64,000 bases of DNA from Pycnopodia helianthoides. Lineage: Eukaryota; Echinodermata; Asteroidea; Forcipulatida; Asteriidae. The stretch spans positions 17,343,394-17,407,393 of the forward strand of contig CM063256.1 of assembly GCA_032158295.1 (NCBI GenBank). Reading direction: 5' to 3'. A program made the translations under genes and the position numbers. Within the stretch, counting starts at the first letter, position 1. Every line of letters starts with the position of its first letter. The notes below the pieces were generated by a model that was given only the letters and a program-made list of their open reading frames with translations, was not told the origin of the DNA and did no database searches. Shown piece by piece: positions 37,101-56,510 of the stretch.

Positions 37101-40100
37101 TATATTTGATGATCTAATAGTGTGGTTACCAGTGATTGTTATCCATACAAAAGTGGCATGTCTTCTGACATGAAGATGGATAGAGGTTCTTGCTACCTCC
37201 GAAGTCATGACACCTCTATGTGCCCTAAAGAACAACAGCCGAGCGACAGATATTTTTCCACCCCTCCTTACAGAATATCTGAAAATGTAAGTAAGAAAGA
37301 ACAGTTTGATTCTGAAAAAGATTAGATTGCATAAATGTTCGCTTTCTCTCTGGTGGTTGCAGTCAATGTAACATATGATGGTGATGATTCATAGCATTTG
37401 TATGGCGCCAAATATCTGTTTCAGAAACATTCAAAGGCGCGAAACATTCAGTATTTTTTCCTGCAAGGTATTGTGGAGCTACGTTTTGAAGTAGTAGACC
37501 CTTTCCTTTACATAGCACCATGTAATGGTTTACAAGGTGCTGTGGCGCAATATGCTGCCAATCAAACCAGGAACACCGGGGCGAACCCCTTCTCTTTTCG
37601 ATAAGTGCACTGGGCATTACACAACACACAGGGCCCAACGGCTTTACGTCCCATCTGAAGGCGCAGCAATAATGGTTAAGTGTCTTGCTTAAGGACACAA
37701 GTGTCACGACCGGGACTCGAACCCACACTCTGCTGAACAGAAAAACCAGAGCTTGAGTCCGGTGTTCTTATCCGTTCGGCCATGACACGCCGGCCATCTA
37801 TAATGATGTGGTTGTAGCGCCTGATTTTCACTATTTTCTATTTCCCTATTCACTATTCAGGAAGAAGAAATACAAGCCGAGATACTAATGAATGGCCCCG
37901 TTCAAGGTAAGAAAGAGGTTTTTATAAACAAACGAATTCATTTATTTGTTGTTCTTTACTCAGTAAGTCTGCTGTCACCTGGCGTTTCAAGGACTTCCAT
38001 TTGTTCGTACGGTCCCGGTGTGGCAGGAGTTTCTGTCCCCAAGGAAATTCTGTCCCCATACAGCAAACTGTGTACAAACGTTTTCTGATAGCGCCCTCTT
38101 TTGAATCATCCTCCTTCAGCCCATGTTAATTTCCCATATGGGGGGGGGGGGGGGGGGGACGACACAGAATCTCCGGGGGACAGATTTCCCTATGACAACG
38201 GCGCCTCATCCAAGTGCGCCGGGATGGGCTGACGTGTGCACATGCGCATTGGACCATTCTCCCCTGACCTAACAACCCTCGGTCACCTCTTCCTCTTTTG
38301 TTCTCAAAAATAATATGCACATGCTAAAAACTACGTAAACAATGGCAATTTAATACCATGTCTGCTGCGTTTGCAAAGTCTCCCGCGTTTGCAAAGTCTC
38401 CCATTATCCTAGTTATTAATAACATGTATTTCTTCGATCAGCTGTCTTCCATGTTCAAGAAGACTTCTTCATGTACAGGAAAGGTGTTTACAGACATTCC
38501 AAGATGGCTGCCAAGGATAACCAGAAAGCTGCCGGTTGGCACTCAGTAAAGATTCTAGGATGGGGAGTTGAAAGAACACTCGGAAAACCAATGAAGTATT
38601 GGGTGAGTTTTTGCATCCATTCACCAATACCAACGTCTCCAGACTCTCTCTTCTTCGCTGATAACACTCATTTTCTTGCAAGTTGGAATTTGTTGAGATC
38701 TAATGCTTGATGGGCGGAAAAAACAATTGACGAATTTAAACTCAAGTCATTCTTTATTTGTTTATTTATTTGTTATTTATTTATTGATTTATTACAACAT
38801 TTTTATACGAGATGAAAAGACCAGCACAAGTGGTTTTATTTCATCTTCCTGCAGGCGAAACTAATATAACATACTAACAAAAAAAAGATAGACATAAATG
38901 TAGTATTTAAAGAAAAAAATCGTGATATCATAATTGAATGTCAGGAGAGATATGTTCGCCCAATATTCGTCATGATTAATACCACACTTTACATAACGCT
39001 TAAAACCTTGCAGTAATGCACCATACCACAGTGCACTGGCACATATCAAGAAAAACATAACCATTTCAAAATGGTAGATCCCAACCCCGTGATACTCCTT
39101 GATATCCTGCAGTGTACACACGTTTTAGGGGGGGTGTCAATCAACAGGGGTCGTCAATTTGGTCAGGAGGGGTGGTGGAAAAAACGTTTCCCCATAGCTC
39201 ATGCACAAACTACTATCTCTGCGGCACGTGCGCCACAGATCACTACCACAGCTTGGTGGTAAGGCATGTTGTGTCTGACCGCTCTAGGTTCAATGGCCTT
39301 TTGTGAATGAAGGTCTTGTGATCTTGTGCCGACAGCAGACTGGTTTAGCAGACACGTTTAGGAGGGGTGTCAATCAACAGGGGTCGTCAATTTGGTCAGG
39401 AGGGGTGGTGGAAAAAAACGTTTCCCCATAGCTCATGCACAAACTACTATCTCTGCGGCACGTGCGCCACAGATCACTACCACAGCTTGGTGGTAAGGCA
39501 TGTTGTGTCTGACCGCTCTAGGTTCAATGGCCTTTTGTGAATGAAGGTCTTGTGATCGTGTGCCGACAGCAGACTGGTTTAGCAGACATAAATCATTGAG
39601 ATAAGGCAGAACAGACCCTCTTAACCTATCAAATAGGCCTGCCATACCTCTCTGGCAGGATAATACCGTTGGGCCAAAACAGGTGCATCGTTGCAGGGTT
39701 TTAAACAAAACCTAAATAAAGATAACAAATAGTCGTTTTTGAGTGCTGTAAAGGTCTTCAGTGCAGTTTATATGTATTTCATAAAATTTTGCTTTAGCAT
39801 AATATTTTTTTGAACATCTGGTAAATGGAGTTTTGGTTGATAAAAAGGTCCCACGAGTATTTCGTGAATATACAAAATAAAAACATTTGTTTTTAAGGAA
39901 AATATTTTTTTCTAACTGTGAACTTATTTCATATCTAAACCGTTTTACATCATTATGGAAATGAAACTGCAATTAACAACCTTATGGCAGTGGGCTGCCA
40001 AAGTGAACCATACAGTATAGGTTTGTACCATTCAATTCTCTACACGGATCTGCTCCTTTTAAATATACTCGTCTTATTTTTGTCCCGTTCTTCATCAGCT

Positions 40101-40251
40101 TGCCGCCAACTCATGGAGCAAGGGATGGGGCGAAGACGGCTACTTCCGGATTCTTAGAGGAAAGAACGAGTGCCAGATAGAGTCTTTCGTCGTCGGCGTC
40201 TGGGGAAAAGTCGATGCGGACTTGATGAACGGAAATGACGTTCCCTTTTGA
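28344..40251 (+). CDS. Tubulointerstitial nephritis antigen-like protein (TINAG/TINAGL1 family), nine coding exons
   Basis: Secreted pseudoprotease of the papain (C1A) fold; family members sit in basement membranes and bind matrix proteins (known). Coding exons: 28344-28622, 29179-29245, 29709-29813, 32232-32467, 36502-36652, 37121-37286, 37861-37906, 38442-38602 and 40099-40251, all with GT donors and AG acceptors and compatible phases. Predicted length is about 454 residues, against about 470 for vertebrate relatives. Order: signal peptide (1-32), somatomedin-B-like Cys-rich region (to about 90), VWC-like Cys region (95-130), papain-like domain (about 150-454). The catalytic Cys is Ser ([11 protein letters not shown]) while the His (HSVKILGWG) and Asn ([11 protein letters not shown]) remain, the hallmark of TINAG proteins. 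Exon 1 needs one extra base near 28490-28515 to stay in frame: with it the exons total 1365 nt, exactly 455 codons including the stop. Identity is very secure; whether this copy is functional depends on that base. Confidence 0.94.
28675..28805. mobile_element. Compact MITE in TINAG-like intron 1
   Basis: Opens 'ggatttcacaaaactcttcc' and closes 'ctctttgtgaaatcggcc'; inside, 'taggactagtcctagg' and 'gactagtctta' are palindromic. It has the same ends as the 945-bp element at 10717-11661, so it is a shorter member of that family. Confidence 0.78.
29179..29245 (+). CDS. TINAG-like exon 2 (VWC-like Cys region, first half)
   Basis: After acceptor TTTTAACTTAG. Encodes [19 protein letters not shown], aligning with the GCMHGG...DNCNRC segment of vertebrate TINAGL1. 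Donor GTGAGT follows. Confidence 0.9.
29709..29813 (+). CDS. TINAG-like exon 3 (VWC-like Cys region, second half)
   Basis: Acceptor TTCAG at 29708. Encodes [20 protein letters not shown], then [16 protein letters not shown]; the spacing CxC...C...C matches the family. Donor GTGAGT at 29814. Confidence 0.9.
31886..32135. mobile_element. TA-flanked MITE in TINAG-like intron 3
   Basis: About 50-bp inverted ends: left 'cactgcaaaaattgggga', right 'ccccagtttttgcagtg', both continuing through 'attgacaccatgggtgttgt'. TA sits on both sides (31884-31885, 32136-32137), suggesting the Tc1/mariner group. It lies about 95 bp upstream of exon 4. Confidence 0.85.
32232..32467 (+). CDS. TINAG-like exon 4 (start of papain-like domain, Ser-for-Cys site)
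   Basis: Encodes [17 protein letters not shown], then [19 protein letters not shown] and [13 protein letters not shown]. In active papains the last motif is QGxCGSCWA; the catalytic Cys is Ser here. Donor GTGAGT at 32468, phase 1. Confidence 0.94.
32468..33754. other. TINAG-like intron 4, first part
   Basis: AT-rich with a T-run near 32643-32656. No exon or named repeat recognised. Confidence 0.6.
33755..34606 (+). pseudogene. Decayed gene fragment in TINAG-like intron 4 (zinc-finger-like piece and conserved C-terminal piece)
   Basis: At 33755-33883 an open stretch reads [20 protein letters not shown], then [12 protein letters not shown], with zinc-finger-like Cys/His spacing. Further short homologous-looking bits follow in shifted frames ([20 protein letters not shown] at about 33990-34050). 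After a low-complexity block, 34265-34606 is open again: [59 protein letters not shown], ending at TGA. The '(L)[11 protein letters not shown]' ending resembles a C-terminal region I associate with large uncharacterised families in marine invertebrates (recollection). Multiple frame breaks and the inserted GTT/poly-G tract argue for a dead copy. Original function unknown. Confidence 0.55.
34072..34230. repeat. GTT repeat followed by T/G homopolymer runs
   Basis: (GTT)n at about 34072-34110, then alternating long T- and G-runs up to a C-run at 34216-34228. It interrupts the decayed gene fragment. Val-, Cys- and Asn-repeat frames here are artefacts. Confidence 0.85.
34610..36501. other. TINAG-like intron 4, last part
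   Basis: Holds AATAAATAAA near 34953, possibly the poly-A signal of the decayed fragment upstream. Otherwise AT-rich with no exon or named repeat recognised. Confidence 0.5.
36502..36652 (+). CDS. TINAG-like exon 5
   Basis: Encodes [13 protein letters not shown], then [10 protein letters not shown] and [20 protein letters not shown], matching the papain-fold LSPQxLLSC...GCxGG motif. Acceptor CAATCAG, donor GTGAGT. Confidence 0.94.
37121..37286 (+). CDS. TINAG-like exon 6
   Basis: Begins (G)[12 protein letters not shown] and continues through [15 protein letters not shown] to PPYRISEN, corresponding to the CYPF...YQVTPVYRL stretch of vertebrate TINAGL1. Donor GTAAGT at 37287, phase 0. Confidence 0.92.
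37372..37790 (-). mobile_element. tRNA-derived SINE in TINAG-like intron 6
   Basis: Read on the minus strand from 37790: a tRNA-like head with A-box-like TGGCCGAACGGATAAG and B-box GGTTCGAGTCCC, closed by GTGTCA/TGACAC pairing of a class-II tRNA type, then a body of about 300 bp ending in an ATG/ATC-rich tail near 37372. The minus-strand frame across it is not a gene. A fragment of the same family is at 6908-7222. Confidence 0.82.
37861..37906 (+). CDS. TINAG-like exon 7 (46 bp)
   Basis: Encodes [15 protein letters not shown], the EIMKELMENGPVQ equivalent. Acceptor CACTATTCAG; donor GTAAGA at 37907; phase 0 to 1. Confidence 0.93.
38442..38602 (+). CDS. TINAG-like exon 8 (His of the former catalytic triad)
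   Basis: Encodes [20 protein letters not shown], later [11 protein letters not shown] and KPMKYW. His in HSVKILGWG is in the papain catalytic His position. Donor GTGAGT. Confidence 0.94.
39120..39586. repeat. Two-copy tandem duplication (~233 bp) in TINAG-like intron 8
   Basis: Units 39120-39352 and 39353-39586 are nearly identical, both carrying 'gtcaatcaacaggggtcgtc', 'ctctgcggcacgtgcgccac' and 'tgtgccgacagcagactggt'. Differences are a few substitutions and single-base indels, so the duplication is recent or an assembly duplication. Confidence 0.9.
40099..40251 (+). CDS. TINAG-like exon 9 (last, with stop)
   Basis: Encodes [20 protein letters not shown], then [20 protein letters not shown], ending NDVPF and TGA at 40249-40251. 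The Asn of NSW is the papain-triad Asn. No AATAAA occurs before the MITE that starts 280 bp downstream. Confidence 0.95.
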   Translation, partial: LAANSWSKGWGEDGYFRILRGKNECQIESFVVGVWGKVDADLMNGNDVPF

Positions 40252-40531
40252 TTCTCCGTTCTGCTAAAATGTAGAAATCAAACGATGTATCTGAAGAATT
40301 ATAGTACTGTTATATTTATGATAATGACATAGAGGGAAGTGAGAGTTTGCTGTGTGAATAGAATTGCCAATATATGGACGATGAAACAGTCGCCGGATGA
40401 AGTGTTGTTGTCCGCCAAGGATGTTTGAGACTTGCCAGCTCGAGTCCCGGAACGAACCAGGTGAATTGTCCCCACCGCCACACCACCAGTCGTTAAATAC
40501 TATGGATCGTCGAATGAGCCGCAACATGTAA

Positions 40532-40902
40532 AGGCACAGTACACGTTTGGTAATGACTCTGAAAATTAATACAAATAAAAACTTACTTGGTAAGAAGGAC
40601 AGCAGCCTTGGGCAGTAAAATGAATTTTGAGAAACTTTTAACTTCGAAGTACTACGGTTATGGAAAATATATCACTTTTTATTCCCCAAAATTTGAATCT
40701 GAAAAGCGTTCTCAGACTGCGTATTCCTATGTGGAATATTCTTCCCGCATGGAAATATTCGCTCCGGTTTTTCGGTGATATCTCAAAAACGCGACCACCT
40801 TTTGAAGTGAAATTTTCACGGGTTAGTTGTATTGTATGTACCTACATTTATATAGGATAAACACAATCAGTAGGCTCCAATTACCAAACGTATGCAGCAT
40901 CT
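40532..40902 (+). mobile_element. MITE, 'GGCACAGTACACG' family, 3' of the TINAG-like gene
   Basis: Relative of 18429-18828: opens AGGCACAGTACACGTTTGGT and closes 'accaaacgtatgcagcatct'. TTAA at the right side (40903-40906); the left side reads GTAA, a probable later change. Confidence 0.82.
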
Positions 40903-40906
40903 TTAA

Positions 40907-41775
40907 GCATGATAAACAAGAGTACAGTGTTTCCAAGTGGGAATCGCATTGCTTACTCCAGCATCTTGACAATTTAATTTGGGAAGGGGGGAGGGACACG
41001 GTTGTTCCTAACTTGGGCATCATGGCTTAACGAAGGAGATGGTGTTTCTTCTGCAGCCATGGAGAGTCCCACCTTTTTAGTACCTTCTTGAGGACGGTTC
41101 TTGAGCAGGGAACAACGGAGAGCCGTTCCCGTTCAATCCATTGACCAAATCGTGCACTACAACTATCATGGGACAATAACAATAACTATGGCAAACGATG
41201 AGGGCGCCTTTTCAAAGTTAGCATTTTACTGGTTAATTAACAGGTGTTGACTTACAGGTGAGCACGTTAACTAAAACGCATTGGTTTGTTGGTATGCCAT
41301 GAGTATTCATGCTACAAGTATTTCTCAACATTTCCACACCAGGGTGTGTCACCGTAGCTGGTGTTTTTTTTTGCTGCTAGAGGGCGTTTACTTTTCTCTC
41401 TACACACGATGGGTATTGTCTCTGATGTTATTTTGTAACTTTTGTAAAAACTTTTTGGAAAAACAGGGTACATGTAAATTCTCTTTTTTTTACCATTCAG
41501 ATGCATGTGTGAAGTGGCAGTTTGTAAGTAGGGCATTGTCAACTCGTTTTGTATTGGCTACTTTGTAATTATGTTGGTAAATTTTGACCCGTTTTAAATT
41601 TTCGGTAACAGTACAATTTTAACAATTATTAAATAGTAAGTCAATACTTTATGTGAAGCTGTAGAAGTTAGAATCAAACTTTTCCCATTGTGGGTTTTGG
41701 GTATAGATCTTGGGTTTCATAATGCACAGACAAGAGGTCACTGGAGTAGGGCGCCCTCATGTACGAGTACACAGG
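40907..41775. other. Intergenic between the TINAG-like and fibrinogen-related loci
   Basis: No gene or named repeat recognised. A short frame at 41281-41568 has no domain. Confidence 0.5.
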
Positions 41776-42020
41776 TAAAGGACATGGATTTGAATTGGTT
41801 GACCAAACTGTTCATATCCATGCACGCGGGTAGCTTTTTGATGGTTGAGAGATTTGGCTGAATGAGATTTTACTAGCAGGCTTCCAAGGTTTCTTCCGCT
41901 CATCTATTTATCTAATCATTGTAGTTGTATCCGGAGCTGTGAGGACAAGGCTCGTCCTGTTTCCTGATTCAGACTCTCTTGTCCGTTTTCGATTCCGCCC
42001 TTAATTAATAAGTGCAGGTC
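41776..42020 (+). promoter_or_regulatory. Diverged copy of the fibrinogen-gene promoter
   Basis: Aligns along about 245 bp with 45807-46044: shared blocks include 'gttcatatccatgcac', 'agcaggcttccaaggtttct', 'attgtagttgtatccggagc' and 'caaggctcgtcct'. The TATATAAA of the active-looking copy is replaced by TTAATTAATAA. No signal peptide follows, so it looks like the remnant of a tandem fibrinogen-related gene whose coding part was lost or replaced. Confidence 0.75.
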
Positions 42021-42790
42021 AGCTTTATAGCTCAACAGGAAGAATAACAAGCTTGAATTGTCCGATGTGGCGGCTGTGACCTTGTCTGTGGCTGAGAGGT
42101 ACTGCCAAGGGTCGCCTCAGCTGCAGCCGCTGTTTTGGAAACGACTTGACCTGAAAGACATGTTGAAGGAGCCAGAAATCAAATCGTCTTCAGGGTCAGG
42201 TTGGATTTTATTCACGGCCTTGTTGTCATACTTATTACGAAAAATGTTTACTCGTGGTCTGTGTTCCATTGTGGCTGCACTTTTTAACACTTTTAACTTT
42301 GTACATAATTAGAATGTTAGAAAGTTAGATTTGTGGTTTAATTATTCAATATGAAAAGTTGCTTTGAAAAAATTCATCCGTGATAATAGTAAATGAATAA
42401 GCTCAAAGTCGCTTTACAAAGTTTAGTTTGGAAATTAACCTACTGGTTATGAATTTCCAAGAATAATTGCACTTTATAATACAATTTACAAATTGTTACA
42501 AAGACCTATTGTTAAGATCATAACAAGTTATTTATCTATGAAATGTAGAAGACGGGAAGTTGTTTAATAAAAAAAGACATTCATCAAGCATGCTAAAATA
42601 TAACGAAGTACCGATTGATATATTATAGTGCCGAAATTCGCTAAATTTTGATGCTCATGGTGCTCGAGCGTTAGTACCCAAGTCATTTATTGAACTCCTA
42701 TATTTATCTCCGTGGACAGTATGCAGCCTGCACTGACAAACAAGAGGCCTATGTAGCGTAGCAAGCGACATAAATCACAAGAACAGACTC
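42021..42790. other. Downstream of the promoter remnant, no supported gene
   Basis: An open frame without ATG (about 42037-42195) reads LSVAERYCQGSPQLQPLFWK and is flanked by an AG and a GT, but I do not recognise it and the splice context is weak. Confidence 0.35.
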
Positions 42791-43480
42791 TGGCCTCACA
42801 TGTACCATTAACTTGTATACCCCGAGGTACCATTTGTCTCCCTATAGGTACCATTTGTATCCCTAGGTACCATTTGTCTCCCTAGGTACCATTTGTCTCC
42901 CTATTGGTACCATTTGTACCCATAGGTACCATTTGTACCCATATAGATACATTTGTACCCCTAAATACCATTTGTACCCTTAGGTACCATTTGTACCCAT
43001 ATAGATACCATTTGTACCCCCCTAGGTACCATTTATACCCCTTTAGGTACTATTTGTACCCCTAGATATATTTGTATACACCGAGTTGAAAGGCAGTTGT
43101 ACTAAAGTGTCACGACTGGCACACAAACACTCAACCTCGGTTTTACGAGAACTTGAAACCTGGTACCATTTGTATTCCTAGGTACCATTTGTCTACCTAT
43201 AGGTACCATTTGTTCCCATAGGTACCATTTGTACCCCTAAATACCATTTATACCCTTAGGTACCACTTGTACCCCTAAATACCATTTGTACCCTTAGGTA
43301 CCATTTGTACCCCTATATATACCATTTGTACCCCCTAGGTACCATTTATACCCATATAGGTACCATAGGTACTATTTGTACCCTAGGTATAATTATTTGT
43401 ATACACCAAGTTGAAAGGCAGTTGTACTAAAGTGTCATGACTGGCACACAAACACTCAACCTCGTTTTACGAGAACTTGA
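42791..43480. repeat. GGTACC-rich minisatellite with a duplicated 3' segment
   Basis: More than 20 degenerate copies of a 15-20 bp unit 'aggtaccatttgtacccc', each holding the palindrome GGTACC. The non-repeat block 'gttgaaaggcagttgtacta' through 'acgagaacttgaaacctg' occurs twice (about 43083-43160 and 43410-43487), so the array plus its flank was duplicated as a unit. Confidence 0.9.
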
Positions 43481-43489
43481 AACCTGTGC

Positions 43490-44209
43490 ACCAGACTCCT
43501 GGTGAAACTTGCTGTCTGTTCCGTGAACTCGAACCAGTTCGTTTTTCAAATTTGATTCAAGATACCGTAGCCCAAATACAGATAGCCCAATTTACATAAA
43601 TCGGGCCTATGTCAGGATAAATCATACTAGGTACAAACTTGTGTTTCTATTAGGCTTACCTTCTTTGAGTCAAGGTAAGGTGCAGTACAGTTATATAAAT
43701 GATACCATTACTAATGCCAATTCATGATTTCAACCCCAAAACAGTAAATATGCTAAACACTTTTGTGATCAATTCGTTAAATTAATTGTAAACGTTTGTA
43801 AAGCGTCATTGTTATGTTCATCTTTGTGTAAAATGACCATGTGTTTGAATATTCAAAAGTAAAATATCCGCCATTGTAAAATAAACATGGAATGTTTATT
43901 CTTTAAAAGTTACCATACCAGGTCACTGGTTATGAGTGGGCCGATGTACTATGCTTTGTTTACTGTAGGATTTTATTGACGTAGGGCCTTTTCCAAGGAT
44001 GTTTCGTTTCTTTAATCTATCTATATACTAATTTGAGTAACGTGTCTGTTTGTGTTAGAACAACTCTGAAGTGCCTGCATAAATCTGGCTGAAATTGTTC
44101 GTACTGCATTCTTTCTGACCGGTGATCAGTCTAAGGGGATACGATTTTGTTTTATTTTCGTTCTATTTTCAAATATTGATTTTGTGTACAAGACTTCATT
44201 GAAAGAGGA
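43490..44209. other. Intergenic, nothing recognised
   Basis: AT-rich with no supported coding frame or repeat. Confidence 0.5.
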
Positions 44210-44640
44210 CGTGTTGCAACATTGACGTGCGGCACCAAAACCCGGCCGCGAACCTGGCCAATAGCGGCACAAAAACCTGGCCGCAAACTTGGCCGATAAC
44301 AACTTCTTTCCAACGAAAACATTGACGTGCGCGGGCAGCATTTTTGTGTGTACCACACAGTTACTACGGGGTCAACAGTGAAGGGATCCGGGGAGGCGCC
44401 CATACCTTTTGCGTGTTTACAATAGCCACCATATGGTATGAAAACAAAATCGCCCGCGAGCACGAAAACCTGGCTGCGAACCTGACCAATAACAATATTT
44501 ATTAACATCTATTAAATCGGTGCAGTACCCGCTACAAAGGATTCGAACTAACCATCGAGTTAGCTCGGTGGTCTAGTGGTAAGACAGCTGCTCTAGCAAT
44601 GCTTAGGTCGTGGGTTCGAATCCAACCCGCGTGATTTGCC
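44210..44640. repeat. CCTGGCC-type repeats and tRNA-like (SINE-related) sequence
   Basis: At 44235-44490, 'aacctggccgcaaacttggc' type blocks recur three times. At 44565-44632 a tRNA-like stretch has A-box-like TGGTCTAGTGGTAAGAC and B-box GGTTCGAATCC, but the ends do not pair as an acceptor stem and the T-stem has one mismatch. Just upstream, 'ggattcgaactaacc' (44540) is an inverted B-box. Best read as SINE-derived sequence, not a working tRNA gene. Confidence 0.5.
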
Positions 44641-45806
44641 GTTGTTTTTTTTTTCACAGAGCTCCGGAAAGTACCTAGTATACAATATTTTTAATTGAAA
44701 TAAAATATAACGATTGAATTTGAAAGCCGCCTTTGATAATGACGGGAAATTGTTCCATTTTCAAACACGACAAAATGAAGTGTTAACTACCAGGAGAGCC
44801 AAAAACCTAAATCCTTGCGAATCTATGGGAATTTTTGTTGGTTCCATTTCAAATGAATCATGTGTGGGTGTGTTAAGTTAATGAGATATATGTATATAGA
44901 CATAAGAAGACCTCGTAACGCCCAGTAACGAATCAATGTAAAAACAAATTTCTATGAAAGTTGATGTTTAAAGAAAAATTATGGTATAATACAATATTAT
45001 TAACTGTTAATTTTTGATTTTTAAAAGTTAATCTGAATAGTTTGTTTTGATAGAAGATTGAGGCTAGCTAACTCCTAATTGTCTTTACATTTGCAATTTT
45101 CCTACTACATTTACCGACAACAAAATCATAAAATGGAAGATGCTTGGTTGACACCGTCTAGCAGTCTTCTTTATATACAATTAATGTAACTTTGGTTTTC
45201 AAAATTTAATTATAAAGAGAAAATGATGAAATTTGAAATTCAAAGGATAGCTTTAGTAATGACTCGAACATAGTAGACATGCATAGAGACAAACGATTAA
45301 GAATGTACGAGTTGGCAGAGTGAATGATCTTCCTTTCCACTCTGGTACTGTCAGACCTGAATTGGTTTTGACTTGGGACAGATCGGGAATTGTTCTTAAT
45401 ATTGTTGCAAATTGGAAAAACTGAATTAAACGAACCATCAGGGAATTGCTTGGAAAGACAATGACTTAAATCACATAATAATTTGAGGTGAACTCGGAAG
45501 AGAGTCCAACAAGGATAGATAAGCTACCGTACACGGAGAGGTTGATGGCTCTATACAATTTCTCGACCAGGACGATGCATTCAAGTGTCCTTGAATGGTA
45601 CTCATTTGTTCTTTCCCACCTATTGTTTTGTCTATCAAGAAACTGAGGTTGCAAAGACAGGGGGGGGGGGTTACTACCCCACCACTCAATTGTTTTTCGC
45701 AATCTGTTGATTTGGTTGTCGAGAAAACATCGTAATGAGGGTGCAAAGACAATATTTTTCCAGAGGATTTACGTGTATTGGTTTACCGTTTAATTGTTAT
45801 TGTAAG
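44641..45806. other. Intergenic, no gene seen
   Basis: AT-rich. A minus-strand frame at 45466-45752 has no domain. A G-run lies at 45661-45670. Confidence 0.5.
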
Positions 45807-46115
45807 TGAAGGACATGGACTTGAAATATTGCTAGATCTGTTCATATCCATGCACACAGGTAGCTTTTTGATCGTGGAGAGATTTGGCTGAATAAGATTT
45901 TACTAGCAGGCTTCCAAGGTTTCTTCCGCTAAGCTATTTATTTAGTCATTGTAGTTGTATCCGGAGCGGTTTGGACAAGGCTCGTCCTATTTCCTGATTC
46001 AGACTCTTTTCCGTTTTCGATTTACCCTTATATAAATGCAGGTAGCTTCCATTATTCGCAGAGGATCACTGAAAAGAAGTCGTGTAGTTGTTAGTTAAAT
46101 TTTGAGCCGAGCACA
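45807..46115 (+). promoter_or_regulatory. Promoter and leader of the fibrinogen-related gene
   Basis: TATA box TATATAAA at 46029-46036 predicts initiation near 46060, giving a leader of about 55 nt before the ATG at 46116. The upstream 220 bp (from 45807) is conserved in the promoter copy at 41776-42020, which supports functional importance or recent duplication. No ATG lies between the predicted start and 46116. Confidence 0.7.
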
Positions 46116-55162
<9,047 letters not shown>

Positions 55163-55659
55163 TCTTATTTTAGTGGATAACAAACTCGTATAGCTTACGG
55201 CATGCAGGAAACATTAAACTCCAAGTAGTTCACTTTTCAAATTTAGGCTAAGGTTTGTTCACTACTAACCGTCTTTTAATTACAATTCAGCTGTAAATTG
55301 GTTTTTGTTCTAAACGCGCTCGGTTAAAACAGAAGAGTGGCTGATTTATTTCAGTAAAAAGAAATGTTTCGTTGGTGGTCGTGAAAGTACAATTTTGTTA
55401 TAAAAGAACGAACAGAAATCTGAAAAACATAAATCAGCTTTGGTAAAGACTATAAAATATCAATAATTTTCCGTTTACGAACACCGTAAAGTTGTAAGGT
55501 TAGCGAGCTGTTGATTAATCTAGTACTGTTTGTTCGGTTTAACAGGATTCGTATCTCCGTATGTTAAGCAGTTACGAGTACATCCCATTCTCAAATCTTC
55601 AGGAAGTTAATGGAATAGTTGTGTCTAGTTCTTTATATATCCTAATTCAGGGATTTATC

Positions 55660-55892
55660 GTGTACTTGAAACTCTACTATGCGTTCTTGAAACTCTACTA
55701 TGCGTTCTTGAAACTCTCATATGCGTTCTTGAAACTCTACTATGCGTTCTTGAAACTCTCATATGCGTTCTTGAAACTCTACTATGCGTTCTTGAAACAC
55801 TACTATGCGTTCTTGAAAGTCTACTATGCATTCTTGAAACTATACTATGCGTTCTTGAAACTCTATTATGCGTTCTTGAAACTCTACTATGC
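55660..55892. repeat. ~21-bp tandem array ('tatgcgttcttgaaactc')
   Basis: About eleven copies of 'tatgcgttcttgaaactcta' with minor variants. The same array occurs inverted at 62190-62400 in the right arm. Leu/Tyr/Phe- and Arg/Thr/His-repeat frames are artefacts. Confidence 0.92.
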
Positions 55893-56510
55893 GTTATAAC
55901 CAAGGAAAACAACAATGGAGCTAAAGGAACGGATCTCATCATGAGAGTGAGTTAGATTTTTTCTTTTCTTGAGATCTCTGATCAAACAAAATTATATCAC
56001 CATGAGTTTTACTTGTATGTGAGCATTTTAATAGACGATCATAACAGTCAGTTTCTTGACAATTATTGAAACAATCTCTCAAAATGAATGCGACGGTTCT
56101 TGTTCTGGTTCTGGTTCTGATTGTTTTCTGTCAATAAATTTCTAATTACTTATTTTATGGTTTTAATGATATGTTTGTTATTAGATATTGTAGTTCTAAT
56201 AAATATTTCTTCTTATTGATGAATACTGAAATCCCTGTTCGCCTGCTGGTATAGTATGTGTCGTCTTAGATAGACACAAGCGTCCATGGCATAGTTGTTT
56301 TCCGTTTCAGAACTTTACCTGAACTTTCCCGGATGTGCAATCGGTCAACATAATTTGGAGCTTGGGCGGGTTTACTCTTTGTAGGGAATAGTAAAGGTTC
56401 CCATCGTTAACCGGCCCTCTATGACCAAAGAACGAAACTAGAGCTAAGGTGCTTCACATAGCACACATTATCAGACCTATGAACTGTAGAAACAATTTTA
56501 CTTTATTTAT

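Noticed and set aside
42037..42195. Possible internal exon encoding LSVAERYCQGSPQLQPLFWK
   Set aside because: No recognised family, weak acceptor and no partner exon found.
42791..43480. CRISPR-like regular array
   Set aside because: Eukaryotic minisatellite with degenerate units and no unique spacers of constant length.
44565..44632. Possible tRNA gene
   Set aside because: A- and B-box-like motifs are present, but the acceptor ends do not pair and the T-stem has a mismatch; kept only as SINE-related sequence.
55561..55942. Repeat proteins with YYAFLKL or RVSRTHS units (and their mirror at 62107-62496)
   Set aside because: Produced by a ~21-bp tandem array whose unit length keeps frames open on both strands.
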